Below, piece after piece: positions 56,501-64,000 of a stretch of 64,000 bases of DNA. The translations under genes were made by a program, and so were the position numbers. The first letter of the stretch is position 1, and each line of letters begins with the position of its first letter. The DNA comes from Anas platyrhynchos (Eukaryota > Chordata > Aves > Anseriformes > Anatidae): the NCBI RefSeq assembly GCF_047663525.1, contig NC_092617.1, positions 5,995,501-6,059,500 on the forward strand, read 5' to 3'. The notes under the pieces were generated by a model. The model did not search any database, was not told where the DNA came from, and worked only from the letters and a program-made list of their open reading frames with translations.

Positions 56501-59493
56501 TTGGGGTCACTTTGGGGTCATTTACGGTCATTTAGGGTCGTTTAGGGGTCATTTAGGGTCATTTGGGGTCCATTTTGGGGTCTATTTGGGGTCTTTAGGG
56601 TCCATTTAGGGTCTTTGGGATCCATTTAGGGTCTTTAGGGGTCAGTTTGGGATCATTTGAGGTCATTTAGGGTCATTTGGGATCATTTAGGGTCACTTTG
56701 GGGTCATTTATGGTCATTTAGGGTCGTTTTGGGGTCATTTAGGGTCATTTAGGGGCCATTTTGGGGTCTCAAGGGTCCTTTTGGGGTCTTTGTGGTCTAT
56801 TTGGGGTCTTGGGGATCCATTTCGGGTCTTTAGGAACCACTTTGGGGTCATTTGGGGTCCATTTGGGGGCTTTGGAGTCCATTTTAGGGGCATTTAGGGT
56901 CATTTAGGGGCCATTTTGGGGTCTCAGGGGGTCTATTTGGGGTCTTCAGGGTTTATTTAAGGTCTTGGGGATCCATTTCGGGTCTTTAGGGGCAGTTTTG
57001 GGGTCAGTTTGGGGGATTTGGGGTTGGTTTGGGGGGGTTCTGAGGGTTTGGGGCCCCCGTCTACCTCCTGGCCCTGCGGCCCCGAAACAAGCCCCCGGCC
57101 ATACGCAGGGCACTCGGTAAGGATTTGGGGGCGTTTGGGGGGATTTCGGGGCATTTGGGGTCCATTTGGGGTCTCTAGGGGCTGGTTTGGGGTCTCTAGG
57201 GGCCATTTTAGGGGCATTTAGGGTCGTTTAGGGGTCATTTAGGGTCATTTAGGGTCTTTAGGGGCCACATTTGGGTCATTTGGGGTCGTTTTGGGGTCAT
57301 TTAGGGTCACTTTGGGGTCATTTGGGGTCGATTTGGGGTCACTTTGGGGTCATTTACGGTCATTTAGGGTCGTTTAGGGGTCATTTAGGGTCATTTGGGG
57401 TCCATTTTGGGGTCTATTTGGGGTCTTTAGGGTCCATTTAGGGTCTTTGGGATCCATTTAGGGTCTTTAGGGGTCAGTTTGGGATCATTTGAGGTCATTT
57501 AGGGTCATTTGGGATCATTTAGGGTCACTTTGGGGTCATTTATGGTCATTTAGGGTCGTTTTGGGGTCATTTAGGGTCATTTAGGGGCCATTTTGGGGTC
57601 TCAAGGGTCCTTTTGGGGTCTTTGTGGTCTATTTGGGGTCTTGGGGATCCATTTCGGGTCTTTAGGAACCACTTTGGGGTCATTTGGGGTCCATTTGGGG
57701 GCTTTGGAGTCCATTTTAGGGGCATTTAGGGTCATTTAGGGGCCATTTTGGGGTCTCAGGGGGTCTATTTGGGGTCTTCAGGGTTTATTTAAGGTCTTGG
57801 GGATCCATTTCGGGTCTTTAGGGGCAGTTTTGGGGTCAGTTTGGGGGATTTGGGGTTGGTTTGGGGGGGTTCTGAGGGTTTGGGGCCCCCGTCTACCTCC
57901 TGGCCCTGCGGCCCCGAAACAAGCCCCCGGCCATACGCAGGGCACTCGGTAAGGATTTGGGGGCGTTTGGGGGGATTTCGGGGCATTTGGGGTCTCTAGG
58001 GGCTGGTTTGGGGTCATTCGGGGGCGTTTTGGGGGGCTTTTGGGGGGCTTTGGGGGCCACTTTGGGGTTATTTTGGGGTCTTAGGGGTCTATTTGGGGTC
58101 TTTCGGGTGTATTTGGGGTCTTTGGGATCCATTTTGGGGTCTCTAGGGGACACATTGGGGTCATTTGGGGTCGATTTGGGGTCTTTTGGGGTCATTTAGG
58201 GTCACTTTGGGGTCATTTATGGTCATTTAGGGTCGTTTTGGGGTCCATTTTGCGGTCTCAGGGGGTCTATTTGGGGTCTTCGGGGTTTATTTAGGGTCTT
58301 TGGGATCCATTTAGGGTCTTTAGGGACCGTTTTGGGGTCATTTGGAGGGATTTGGGGACACTTGGGGTCCATTTGGGGTCTTTGGAGTCCATTTTAGGGT
58401 CATTTAGGGTCATTTAGGGTCCATTTTGGGGTCATTTTAGGATCATAGGGCTCCTTTTGGGGTCTTTGGGATCCATTTTGGGTCTTTAGGGGTCATTTGG
58501 GGTCATTTGGGGTCACTTTGGGGTCATTTGGGGTCATTTGCGGTCATTTAGGGTCACTTTGGGGTCATCTATGGTCATCTATGGTCGTTTTGCGGTCCAT
58601 TTTGGGGTCTATTTGGGGTCTCAAGGGTCCATTTGGGGTCTTTGGGATCCATTTTGGGTCTTTAGGGGCCAGTTTGGGGTCATTTGGGATCATTTGGGGT
58701 CGTTTGGGGATCATTTGGGGTCATTTAGGGTCACTTTGGGGTCATTTAGGGTCATTTAGGGTCGTTTTGGGGTCACTTTGGGGTCAGTTGGGGTCTTAGG
58801 GGTCAATTTGGGGTCTTGGGGATCCAGTTTGGGGTCTTCAGGAACCATTTTGGGGCAATTTGGGGCAATTTGGGGTCATCTGGGGTCATCTGGGGCTGTT
58901 TTGGGGTCATTTGGGGTCCATTTAGGGTCATTGGGGGCCGCTTTGGGGTCTTTTAGGTCAATTTTGGGGTCCTTGGGGTCCATTTTGGGTCCATTTGGGG
59001 TCTTTGGGGACCAATTTGGGGCCATTCGGGGCTTTTGGGGTCCATTTTGGGGCGATTTGGGGCCATTTTGGTGTCTTTGGTGTCCATTTTGGGCCCAATT
59101 TGGGCAGATTTGGGGTTTCTGGGGTCTATTTTGGGGCCGTTTTGGTCTCTTTGGTGTCCATTTCGGGCCAAATTTGGGCGATTTCGGGTCCGTTTAGCAT
59201 TTCCGGGACCGTTTCGGGGCGGTTTGGGGTTTGGGGGGGCTGATTTTTGGGGTGAATTTGGGCGTTTTTGGCTCACGGCCGCTCTCCCCGCAGCCTCCCT
59301 GACCTACCTGGGCCAGAAGCTCTGCCTCGTCGTCTACCCCCACAGCGAGCCCCAGCCCCATAGCGCGCCCCATAGCGCGCCCCATAGCGACCCCCAGCCC
59401 CATAGCGACCCCCGGCCCCATAGCGAGCCCCACGGCGACCCCAAAAGCCCTGGGGAGGAGCAGAAGCCGCTCACCGCCCAGCCCCACAACTGA
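41433..59493 (+). CDS. SLC7A8: SLC7A8 (LAT2), light chain of the 4F2hc-linked amino-acid exchanger, eleven exons
   Basis: LAT2 exchanges neutral amino acids at the plasma membrane as a heterodimer with SLC3A2. Exons 41433-41516 (5' border uncertain), 44443-44647, 46564-46715, 48317-48442, 50053-50206, 50280-50403, 50488-50591, 51520-51616, 53822-53971, 56107-56284 and 59294-59493 join in frame to about 524 residues. Visible motifs: [31 protein letters not shown] (TM1 substrate loop), [60 protein letters not shown] and [12 protein letters not shown]. These favour LAT2 over SLC7A5 or SLC7A7. Oddities: no start codon is visible; the Cys that links to SLC3A2 is absent; the C-terminus is a minisatellite; exon 10 edges are duplicated. 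ACIN1 downstream fits human 14q11.2. Confidence 0.94.
41520..44440. repeat. SLC7A8 intron 1: GGGGGATTTTGG then TTTTCAAATTTCGATTTTAG minisatellites
   Basis: 41,820-42,400 is G/T-rich, 42,480-42,770 is C-rich and 42,780-44,440 is very AT-rich. The regular unit at 42,930-44,290 is gattttcaaatttcgatttttag. This is the most AT-rich stretch in the window. No exon seen. Confidence 0.88.
44443..44647 (+). CDS. SLC7A8: SLC7A8 exon 2
   Basis: 205 bp between TTTCCAG| and GTGGG|GTGAGT. It encodes [20 protein letters not shown] through [14 protein letters not shown] (TM1 to the end of TM2). GC-rich coding in an AT-rich flank. Confidence 0.97.
44655..45560. repeat. GGGGCTTAAATTTGGGGGC minisatellite (SLC7A8 intron 2, first part)
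   Basis: About 50 units of 17-20 bp, ggggcttaaatttgggggc with small variants. Confidence 0.93.
45570..46540. repeat. 176-191-bp tandem array (SLC7A8 intron 2, second part)
   Basis: gataacccacaggggg or its gataacccccgggg variant recurs at 45578, 45761, 45952, 46129, 46318 and 46494 (spacings 183, 191, 177, 189, 176). Each unit has aagtgggcggggctacggac and gggggcgtggtca. Two variants alternate over the last four units, hinting at a higher-order pair. Confidence 0.92.
46564..46715 (+). CDS. SLC7A8: SLC7A8 exon 3
   Basis: 152 bp between CTGATAG| and CTGC|GTGAGT. It encodes [20 protein letters not shown] and [20 protein letters not shown]. The loop lacks the Cys found in mammalian LAT1/LAT2 (PLFPTC). 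Confidence 0.97.
46720..48310. repeat. CTTGCACACTCACCCC minisatellite (SLC7A8 intron 3)
   Basis: 46,720-47,260 has ggccacgccccctgaccctaa units of about 150 bp with gcacgctcagccct. 47,260-48,310 is cccttgcacactcacccc repeat. Confidence 0.92.
48317..48442 (+). CDS. SLC7A8: SLC7A8 exon 4
   Basis: 126 bp from CCCGCAG| to ACCG|GTCCGT (a weak donor). It encodes [19 protein letters not shown] and [14 protein letters not shown]. Confidence 0.95.
48450..50045. repeat. GGGACCCTAATTAGTG array (SLC7A8 intron 4)
   Basis: TAATTA-bearing units group into blocks of about 160-170 bp at 48,540-49,010 (gggagcacttgaatt landmark) and about 180 bp at 49,190-50,010 (aaattgaccctggg landmark). Confidence 0.88.
50053..50206 (+). 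CDS. SLC7A8: SLC7A8 exon 5
   Basis: 154 bp from CCCGCAG| to GAGAA|GTAAGC. It encodes [20 protein letters not shown] and [10 protein letters not shown]. Confidence 0.97.
50280..50403 (+). CDS. SLC7A8: SLC7A8 exon 6
   Basis: 124 bp after an intron of only 73 bp (TTATAAG|). It encodes [20 protein letters not shown] and [21 protein letters not shown], donor GTG|GTGAGT. Confidence 0.97.
50488..50591 (+). CDS. SLC7A8: SLC7A8 exon 7
   Basis: 104 bp after an 84-bp intron. It encodes [20 protein letters not shown] and [14 protein letters not shown], donor AG|GTAGGA. Confidence 0.97.
50600..51515. repeat. AAGCCACGCCCCCTTATTTAT minisatellite (SLC7A8 intron 7)
   Basis: About 40 units of roughly 20 bp (aagccacgcccccttatttat), then T/C-rich gccccgccccctttt before the exon 8 acceptor. 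Confidence 0.92.
51520..51616 (+). CDS. SLC7A8: SLC7A8 exon 8
   Basis: 97 bp from TTTTTAG| to GTCACC|GTGAGT. It encodes [20 protein letters not shown] and [12 protein letters not shown]. Confidence 0.97.
51620..53815. repeat. SLC7A8 intron 8: 170-175-bp array and TTTTTGGGTC minisatellite
   Basis: ggccacgcccac recurs at 51878, 52048, 52223, 52398 and 52572 (spacings 170, 175, 175, 174), with gaatggggatggggatgaatggg. 52,760-53,350 is tttttgggtctttttgggtc. 53,390-53,810 holds three units of about 160 bp with gggtttagagcccccgggagcca. Confidence 0.92.
53822..53971 (+). CDS. SLC7A8: SLC7A8 exon 9
   Basis: 150 bp, phase 0 at both ends, from CCCCCAG| to ATCCGG|GTGAGG. It encodes [20 protein letters not shown] and [15 protein letters not shown]. 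Confidence 0.97.
53975..56100. repeat. SLC7A8 intron 9: GGGGCGGGGCTTAAGGGGG and TTTTGGGTCCCTTTTGGG
   Basis: 53,975-54,750 is gggggcggggcttaaggggg with a larger repeat of about 330 bp. 54,750-55,260 and 55,400-56,040 are ttttgggtcccttttgggtc, separated by the duplicated exon 10 start with its ccctaattacccccc flank. Confidence 0.92.
55360..55399 (+). pseudogene. partial duplicate of SLC7A8 exon 10 (5' end plus acceptor)
   Basis: 40 bp encode [13 protein letters not shown] after an identical CCCCCAGG acceptor flank with upstream CCTAATTACCCCC. Homology ends in TTTTGGGTC minisatellite; no donor is present. It sits 747 bp upstream of the real exon and would be met first by the spliceosome. Confidence 0.92.
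56107..56284 (+). CDS. SLC7A8: SLC7A8 exon 10 (complete copy)
   Basis: 178 bp from CCCCCAG| to CACTCG|GTAAGG. It encodes [38 protein letters not shown] and [10 protein letters not shown]. It is the only copy with both splice sites; fragments lie on both sides. Confidence 0.95.
57050..57116 (+). pseudogene. first partial duplicate of SLC7A8 exon 10 (3' end plus donor)
   Basis: 67 bp repeat [20 protein letters not shown] and the CTCG|GTAAGG donor, exactly 832 bp after the real exon end. Its upstream border joins TTTGGGG repeat, so there is no acceptor. Confidence 0.93.
57882..57948 (+). pseudogene. second partial duplicate of SLC7A8 exon 10 (3' end plus donor)
   Basis: The same fragment again, 832 bp further on, with donor. 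The following intron DNA departs from the first copy after about 45 bp. Confidence 0.93.
57990..59270. repeat. GGGTCATTTAGGGTCATTT minisatellite (SLC7A8 intron 10, right part)
   Basis: Diverged continuation of the 832-bp repeat: ggggtcatttagggtc and tttggggtctttgggatcc units, then ggggccattttggggtc toward exon 11. Confidence 0.9.
59294..59493 (+). CDS. SLC7A8: SLC7A8 exon 11 (terminal)
   Basis: 200 bp from CCCGCAG| to TGA. It encodes [15 protein letters not shown], then about 28 residues of [15 protein letters not shown]-type repeat, and ends [12 protein letters not shown]. The repeat derives from a CCCCATAGCG minisatellite (59,338-59,445). Confidence 0.93.
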
Positions 59494-60400
59494 GCGCTAT
59501 GGGGCTGCCCCATAGCGGTGGGGGGCTGCCCCACACATTGACCCCATAGGGCTGCCCCACACATCCCTATAGGGCTGCCCCACGCCGCTATGGGGTGCCC
59601 CACATCTCGACCTCATAGGACTGCCCCATACCTCAGCCCTATGGGGCTGCCCCACATCTTCCTATAGGGCTGCCCCACACATTCTATGGGGCTGCCCCAC
59701 AAGTGTGCCTTAAGGGGCTGCCCCATATCTGAGCCCTATGGGGCTGCCCCACATCTTGCTATGGGGCTGCCCCACATATCCCTATGGGGTGCCCCACATC
59801 TGAGCCCTATGGGGCTGCCCCCCAAGTGTGCCTTAAGGGGCTGCCCCACACATTCTATGGGGCTGCCCCACACATTCTATGGGGCTGCCCCACACATTCT
59901 ATGGGGCTGCCCCACATCTCCACCCCATAGGGCTGCCCCACACATCCCTATGGGGCTGCCCCACACCGCTATGGGGTGCCCCACACATCCCTATGGGGCT
60001 GCCCCACACCTGAGCCCTGTGGGGCTGCCCCACACCTCCTCACTACAGGGCTGCCCCACACATCCTATGGGGCTGCCCCACACATCCTATGGGGCCACCC
60101 CACAGATTCTATGGGGCTGCCCCACACCTTGGCCTTAAGGTGCTGCCCCACACATCCTATGGGGCCACCCCACACATTCTATAGGGCCGCCCCACAGATT
60201 CTATGGGGCCGCCCCACAGATTCTATGGGGCCACCCCACACCTCCCTATGGGGCTGCCCCACATCTTGGCCTTAAGGCGCTGCCCCACAGATTCTATAGG
60301 GCCGCCCCACACCTCCCTATGGGGCTGCCCCACAGATTCTATGGGGCAGCCCCCCACACTCCGCCCCCTGCCTCCCCCCCCCCAGTGGGGCCCCAAATAA
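59494..60400 (+). repeat. SLC7A8 3'UTR: CTATGGGGCTGCCCCACA minisatellite
   Basis: About 45 units of 16-22 bp run from the stop codon almost to the poly(A) signal. Each contains TGGGGCTGCCCCA, an inverted repeat able to form a short GC hairpin. Same family as CMTM5 intron 4. Confidence 0.92.
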
Positions 60401-60417
60401 ATAAATAAATAAATAAA
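60396..60417 (+). terminator. SLC7A8 poly(A) signal, AATAAA repeats
   Basis: An aaataaataaataaataaataaa tract gives several overlapping AATAAA hexamers about 900 bp after the stop. It is the first canonical signal after the 3'UTR minisatellite. Confidence 0.8.
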
Positions 60418-60438
60418 GAGACTTCCCGGAGGGGTTGA

Positions 60439-60446
60439 TGACGTCA
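60439..60446. promoter_or_regulatory. CRE palindrome TGACGTCA upstream of ACIN1
   Basis: A perfect ATF/CREB palindrome, directly followed by CGTCCGG, lies between the SLC7A8 poly(A) signal and ACIN1. It is a single site, so use is inferred. Confidence 0.65.
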
Positions 60447-60744
60447 CGTCCGGGTTGGGAGGGGGGCGGAAATGGGCGAAATTCAGGGGAAATCGGTGAA
60501 AACGAGGGGAAAAAAGCCAAGTTTGGGCGGAAACGGGCGGAAAGCGGCGGAAAATGGGCGGAAAAGGGTGAAATTTGGGCAGAAAGAGGCGGGAAATGGG
60601 GTGAAAAGAAGAAAAATGGGGAGAAAAGGGCGAAATTTGGGGTGAAAACGGCGAAAATTGGTGAAACTTGATGGAAAGTGACGGAAATTGCCGAAGTTTG
60701 GCGGAAATTGCCGAACGGGCACCCGAGGGGCGGGGGGAGCCGAA

Positions 60745-61030
60745 GCCACCGGAAGTCCCCGAAGCCTCCCGGAAGTACCCGAAGGGGTTCCGGAAGTTCC
60801 CGAAGCCTTCCGGAAATTGCCGAAGGTTTCCGGAAGTGACCCGAGCGCGGGGCGGGGAGAGCCGAAGCCGACCGGAAGTGGGCGTGGCAAAGCCGAGCGG
60901 GCTCCGGAAACACCCGAAGGGCGCCGGAAGTCGCCGAAGCCTTCCGGAAGTTGCCGAAGCCGCTCCGGAAACACCCGAACGGCGCCGGAAACGCCCGAAG
61001 CGGGTCCGGAAAGAGCCGAAGGCGGCGGCG
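60745..61030 (+). promoter_or_regulatory. CCGGAAGT (ETS-type) motif array, ACIN1 promoter
   Basis: At least seven exact CCGGAAGT motifs, plus several CCGGAAA relatives, alternate with CCGAAG over about 285 bp (unit cggaagtncccgaagcc). CCGGAAGT is the classic ETS/GABP site of TATA-less promoters. The array ends about 25 bp before the ACIN1 ATG. 60,460-60,720 upstream is a GGCGGAAA-type repeat that may be an older part of it. Confidence 0.82.
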
Positions 61031-61052
61031 GGGAGGAGGAGGGCTGCGCAAG

Positions 61053-61190
61053 ATGGCGGACGGGGAGGAGGTGACGCTGGACGGGCGGCCGCTGCATCTG
61101 CTGCGCGTGGCCGACCTGAAGGCGGCCCTGGAGCAGCGGGGGCTGGCCAAGAGCGGGCAGAAAAGCGCCCTGGTGAAGAGGCTGCGGGGG
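61053..61190 (+). CDS. ACIN1: ACIN1 (acinus) first coding exon, SAP domain, partial gene
   Basis: ATG at 61053 (AAGATGGCGG context) opens 46 codons ending CGGGGG|GTGAGC. It begins [17 protein letters not shown], and residues 17-46 ([20 protein letters not shown] to RLRG) are the SAP DNA-binding helix-turn-helix. Mammalian acinus has the matching [20 protein letters not shown]. Acinus is a nuclear protein of the ASAP/exon-junction complex, cleaved during apoptotic chromatin condensation. The frame is open upstream through the CCGGAAGT array but has no ATG there, so the longer acinus N-terminus is not supported here. The rest lies right of the window. Confidence 0.94.
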
Positions 61191-61199
61191 GTGAGCGGG

Positions 61200-64000
61200 G
61201 ACGGGGGGGGAAAGGGGGGACAGGGGGGGAAAAGGGGGGAAGGGGGAAGGGAAGATGGCGGAGGGGGGGGAGAGGGGGGTTTAGGAGGGGGTTTTGAGGG
61301 GGTTTTGGGGGGTTCTGAGGAGATTTTGGGGAGTTTCTGACAGGATTTAGGGGGTTCTGAGGGGATTTAGGGGGTCCGGAAGGGGTTTGGGGTCTTTCTG
61401 AGGAGTTTTGAGGAGATTTGGGGTGTTTACGAGGTGTTTATGAGGTGTTTTTGGGGAGTCCTGAGGAGATTTAGTGGCTTTTGAGGGGATTTAGGGGGTC
61501 CGGAGGAGTTTTGAGGGGGTTTGGGGTGTTTACGAGGTGTTTTTGAGGTGTTTTTGGGGGGTCCTGAGGAGATTTTGGGGAGTTTCTGACAGGATTTCGG
61601 GGGTCCTGAGGAGATTTAGGGGGTCCGGAGGAGGTTTCAGGTGTTTTAGGGGGTTCTGAGGAGATTTAGGTACAATTCTGAGGAGATTTAGTGACTTTTG
61701 AGGGGCTTTGGGGTCTCCGGAGGGGGTTTGGGGTCTTTCTGAGGAGTTTTGAGGAGATTTGGGGTGTTTGTGAGGTGTTTATGAGGTGTTTTTGGGGGGT
61801 CCTGAGGAGATTTAGTGACTTTTGAGGGGATTTAGGGGGTCCGGAGGAGTTTTGAGGGGGTTTGGGGTGTTTACGAGATGTTTACGAGGTGTTTTTGGGG
61901 GGTCCTGAGGAGATTTTGGGGAGTTTCTGACAGGATTTAGGGGGTTCTGAGGGGATTTAGGGGGTTCGGAGGGGGTTTAAGGGGATTTGGGGTGTTTTTG
62001 AGGTGTTTATGAGGTGTTTTTGGGGATTTCTGAGGAGATTTAGGGGGTTCTGAGGGGCTTCAGGGGGTCCGGAGGGGGTTTGGGGTCTTTCTGAGGAGTT
62101 TTGAGGAGATTTGGGGTGTTTGTGAGGTGTTTATGAGGGGTTTTTGGGGGGTCCTGAGGAGATTTAGTGACTTTTGAGGGGATTTAGGGGGTCCGGAGGA
62201 GTTTTGAGGAGATTTGGGGTGTTTACGAGGTGTTTTTGGGGACTTCTGAGGAGATTTCGGGGGTCCGGAGGGGGTTTGGGGAGTTTTGAGAGGACTTGAG
62301 GTCTTTACGAGGTGTTTTTGAGGTGTTTTTGGGGGGTCCTGAGGAGATTTTGGGGGTCCAGAGGAGGTTTGGGGGGATTTGAGGTGTTTGTGAGGTGTTT
62401 TTAGGGGGTTCTGAGGAGATTTAGTGACTTTTGAGGGGCTTTGGGGGCTCCGGAGGGGGTTTGGGGTCTTTCTGAGGACTTTTGAGGAGATTTGGGGTGT
62501 TTACGAGGTGTTTTTGGAGTGTTTTGGGGGGTCCTGAGGAGATTTAGGGGGTCCGGAGTAGGTTTGAGGGGATTTGGGGTGTTTCTGAGGTGTTTTGGGG
62601 GACTTCTGAGGAGATTTTGGGGGTCCAGAGGAGGTTTGGGGGGATTTGAGGGGCTTTAGGGGGTCCGGAAGGGGTTTGGGGTCTTTCTGAGGAGTTTTGA
62701 GGAGATTTGGGGTGTTTACGAGGTGTTTTTGGGGGGTCCTGAGGAGATTTTGGGGAGTTTCTGACAGGATTTAGGGGGTCCTGAGGGGGTTTGGGGTCTT
62801 TTTGAGGGCTTTGAGGAGTTTTGAGGTGGTTTGGGGTCTTTACGAGGTGTTTATGAGGTGTTTTTGGGGGGTCCTGAGGAGATTTAGGGGGTCCGGAGGG
62901 GGTTTGGGGAGTTTTGAGAGGAGTTGAGGTCTTTACGAGGTGTTTTTGAGGTGTTTTTGGGGGGTTCTGACAGGATTAAGAGGATCCTGAGGGGGTTAGG
63001 GGTCTTTCTGAGGAGTTTTGAGGAGTTTCGAGGGGATTTGGGGTGTTTTTGAGGTGTTTATGAGGTGTTTTTGGGGAGTTTCTGACAGGATTTAGGGGGT
63101 TCTGAGGGGATTTAGGGGATCCGGAAGGGGTTTGGGGTCTTTCTGAGGAGTTTTGAGGAGATTTGGGGTGTTTATGAGGTGTTTTTGGAGTGTTTTGGGG
63201 GGCTTCTGAGGAGATTTAGTGACTTTTAAGGGGCTTCAGGGGGTCCGGAGAGGGTTTGGGGTCTTTTTGAGGGGTTTTAAGGAGTTTCGAGGAGATTTGG
63301 GGTGTTTATGAGGTGTTTGTGAGGTGTTTTGGGGGCTTCTGAGGAGGTTTTGGGGAGTTTCTGACAGGATTTAGGGGGTCCTGAAGGGGTTTGAGGAGTT
63401 TTGAGGAGATTTGGGATCTTTATGAGGTGTTTTTGAGGTGTTTTTAGGGTGTTCTGAGGAGATTTTGGGGGTCCGGACGAGGTTTGAGGGGATTTGGGGT
63501 GTTTTTTGAGGTATTTTTTGGGGCTGCTGAGGAGATTTTGGGGGTCCAGAGGAGGTTTGGGGGGATTTGAGGTGTTTGTGAGGTGTTTTGGGGGAGTCCT
63601 GAGGAGATTTTGGGGGTCCCGAGGGGGTTTGGGGTGTTTACGAGGGATTTTGAGGAGTTTTGAGGGGGTTTGGGGTGGTTTTGAGGTGTTTATGAGGTGT
63701 TTTTAGGGAGTTTGAGGAGATTTAGGGGGTCCGGAGGAGGTTTGAGGGGTTTTAAGGGGGATCCTGAGGAGATTTTGGGGGTCCCAAGGGGGTTTGGGTA
63801 CAATTCTGAGGAGATTTAGTGACTTTTGAGAGACTTTGGGGGGTCCGGAGGAGTTTTGATAGGATTTGGGGTGGTTTTGGGGTGTTTATGAGTTTTTTTT
63901 GAGGTGTTTTTAGGGGGTCCTGAGGAGATTTAGGGGGTCCGGAGGGGTTTTGAGGAGTTTCAAGGGGATTTGGGGTGTTTATGAGGGGTTTTTGGAGGGT
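61200..64000 (+). repeat. GAGGAGATTTAGGGGGTCCGG minisatellite, ACIN1 intron 1
   Basis: 2.8 kb of linked short units: tcctgaggagatttagggggtccggag, ggggtttggggtg, tttacgaggtgtttttgggggg. Order varies, with compound blocks of about 200-350 bp repeated. No second ACIN1 exon before the window ends. Confidence 0.92.

Larger units (their letters stand above)
56220..57990 (+). repeat. 832-bp tandem repeat in SLC7A8 intron 10
   Basis: Just over two units, from the 3' part of exon 10 through GGGTCATTTAGGGTC minisatellite to the next exon fragment. The units look near-identical over the full 832 bp, including unusual points such as gggatccatttcgggtc. Confidence 0.93.

Noticed and set aside
60317-61297. 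Long frames across the ACIN1 promoter (277 aa minus, 209 aa plus)
   Set aside because: Created by the CCGGAAGT/CCGAAG repeat; no homology, and the true ATG frame is that at 61053.
1-64000. CRISPR array or bacterial operon
   Set aside because: Direct repeats have no unique spacers of constant length, and the genes are spliced vertebrate genes.

Overview
The window is vertebrate nuclear DNA, most likely from a bird, and probably from one of the small GC-rich 'dot' microchromosomes. That assignment is inference from three things: short exons with clean GT-AG borders, introns made almost entirely of tandem minisatellites, and five genes whose orthologues cluster on human 14q11.2-q12. No prokaryotic gene, CRISPR array, rRNA, tRNA or intact transposon was recognised. 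Most long open frames here are translations of minisatellites and are not genes.

Layout. (1) 1-18,808, minus strand: 5' part of PCK2 (mitochondrial PEP carboxykinase), six coding exons; the rest of the gene lies left of the window. A cluster of five NRF1-type palindromes lies upstream at 19,053-19,256. (2) 20,818-25,933, minus strand: a complete five-exon CMTM-family MARVEL gene, best matched to CMTM5. (3) 27,749-34,047, minus strand: complete PABPN1 in seven coding exons, with an unusual N-terminus carrying polyHis and polyGly. (4) 34,100-41,400: no gene recognised; a 180-bp satellite, TTAATTAA-rich DNA and minisatellites. (5) 41,433-59,493, plus strand: SLC7A8 (LAT2 amino-acid transporter), eleven exons; the start codon was not found and the stop is at 59,491. 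(6) 61,053-61,190, plus strand: first coding exon of ACIN1 (SAP domain) behind a promoter rich in CCGGAAGT motifs; the gene continues right of the window.

The genes do not form a pathway. They encode mitochondrial gluconeogenesis, a MARVEL membrane protein, nuclear poly(A) binding, amino-acid exchange and an exon-junction/apoptosis factor.

The main observation is structural. Tandem-repeat expansion has repeatedly swallowed the edges of exons. PCK2 exon 5 has ten extra donor-bearing 3' fragments in a 607/750-bp array. PCK2 exons 3 and 6, and both ends of SLC7A8 exon 10, are also partly duplicated into introns. In the junctions examined the copy keeps one splice site and lacks the other. Several sequence-unrelated arrays share a repeat period of about 160-190 bp.
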